Shown: piece after piece, positions 32,439 to 32,944 of the stretch
Layout: every line of letters starts with the position of its first letter
Position numbering within the stretch: the first letter of the stretch is position 1
From: JAGPDF01 sp052035735
GTDB lineage: Bacteria; Acidobacteriota; Thermoanaerobaculia; Multivoradales; JAGPDF01
NCBI GenBank assembly: GCA_052035735.1
Contig: JBPOHI010000094.1
Span: 1-32,944 of the forward strand
Length of the DNA: 32,944 nucleotides
Reading direction: 5' to 3'
The notes under the pieces: model-generated
The model's database searches: none
Told to the model about the DNA's origin: nothing
What the model saw: only the letters and a program-made list of their open reading frames with translations
Translations under genes and position numbers: made by a program

Positions 32439-32944
32439 ATGCTGATCGAGACGCTCACCGTCGGGCCGCTGGCGGAGAACTGCTACCTCGTCGGCGCCGC
32501 TTCCTCCGGGCGCTGCGCGGTGGTCGACCCGGGCGCGGAGAGCCCGCGGATCTTCGCCGCCATCGATCGCCTCGGGCTCACCCCCGAGCGGATTCTCCTC
32601 ACCCACGGCCACGTCGATCACATCGCGCACTGTGCGCACGTCGCCGAGCGCTACGGGCTGGGCGTCTGGATCCATCGCGCCGACCTGCCGTATCTCGAGC
32701 GGCCGCAGTGGCCGGAGCTCGAGGCCTTCCTGCAGGCGCGACCCTGCCCCAAGCCCTCGGGCTGGCTCGAAGAGGGGGTCGAGGTCGAGGTCGCCGGCCT
32801 CGTGCTGCGCGTGCTGCACACCCCCGGGCATACCCCCGGAGGCGTCTGCCTGATCGACGAGGCGAGCCGCGAGATCCTGGTCGGCGACACGATCTTCCAC
32901 CGCGGCGTCGGCCGCACCGACCTGCCGGGAGGCGACGGGGCGAC
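32439..32944 (+). CDS. Metallo-beta-lactamase-fold hydrolase, glyoxalase II-like (cut by the window end)
   Basis: 168 residues are seen; the frame is still open at the last base. It begins MLIETLTVGPLAENCYLVG, typical of YcbL/GloB-like proteins, and has the metal-binding motif LLTHGHVDHIAHCAHV, then VLHTPGHTPGGVCLID with the next histidine ligand, and ILVGDTIFHRGVGRTDLPGG with the bridging aspartate. Only the final His ligand region is missing. Enzymes of this group hydrolyse thioesters such as S-lactoylglutathione; whether this organism uses glutathione is not known. Position after the LeuA-like gene hints at, but does not show, a link. Confidence 0.9.
   Translation, partial: MLIETLTVGPLAENCYLVGAASSGRCAVVDPGAESPRIFAAIDRLGLTPERILLTHGHVDHIAHCAHVAERYGLGVWIHRADLPYLERPQWPELEAFLQARPCPKPSGWLEEGVEVEVAGLVLRVLHTPGHTPGGVCLIDEASREILVGDTIFHRGVGRTDLPGGDGA

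Overview
The window is about 33 kb of a high-GC bacterial chromosome, densely packed with genes on both strands and ordinary in coding style throughout. There is no sign of a phage, insertion sequence, CRISPR array, rRNA or tRNA, and no gene-free stretch reaches 300 bases. The gene content (NrtR-controlled nadABC, a SpoIVB-S55-like protein in a non-sporulating type of genome, a TPR-TlpA protein, exported beta-repeat proteins) and the C-terminal domain of the secreted protein at 7275-8906 recall Acidobacteriota, perhaps Thermoanaerobaculia. That placement is an inference from recalled family resemblance, not from a marker gene.

Layout, left to right. (1) 3-752: the C-terminal half of a sensor histidine kinase. 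(2) 775-7180: a cofactor block, lipB-nrtR-nadA-nadB-nadC-lipA, joining protein lipoylation with de novo NAD synthesis. The local NAD repressor NrtR sits directly upstream of nadABC, and two matching 17-bp palindromes lie in the nadA promoter and leader. (3) 7275-9824: a secreted beta-repeat protein and, convergent with it, an EamA transporter. (4) 9936-13412: a four-gene run, GNAT / BoxB-like diiron protein / proline dehydrogenase / class I glutamine amidotransferase. (5) 13467-14898: an FHA-GGDEF diguanylate cyclase and a YkgJ-type cysteine-cluster protein. (6) 14913-23015: recN-tsaC-S55 peptidase-like-beta-propeller-coaD-add, most genes joined by 4-base stop/start overlaps. The adenosine deaminase appears to start at CTG. 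(7) 23020-27811, minus strand: GNAT and DUF1428 genes; a ribbon-helix-helix/MazF/small membrane protein operon; an exported TPR-thioredoxin and an M28 peptidase. (8) 27943-32944, plus strand: DUF2071 and an MFS transporter, then an isopropylmalate/isocitrate dehydrogenase-like gene with a LeuA-like synthase, and a metallo-beta-lactamase-fold hydrolase cut by the window end.

The observations I rate highest are: a repeated TAnnnT box 5-8 bases before the start codon of eight genes, pointing to leaderless transcripts; the tandem NrtR-type operator at nadA; the CTG start of add, without which its HxH zinc motif is lost; an orphan BoxB-like diiron protein with extra cysteine clusters next to proline dehydrogenase; a third, membrane-anchored partner in a MazF operon; and an S55-type protein whose serine and histidine modules are in the reverse order to SpoIVB.
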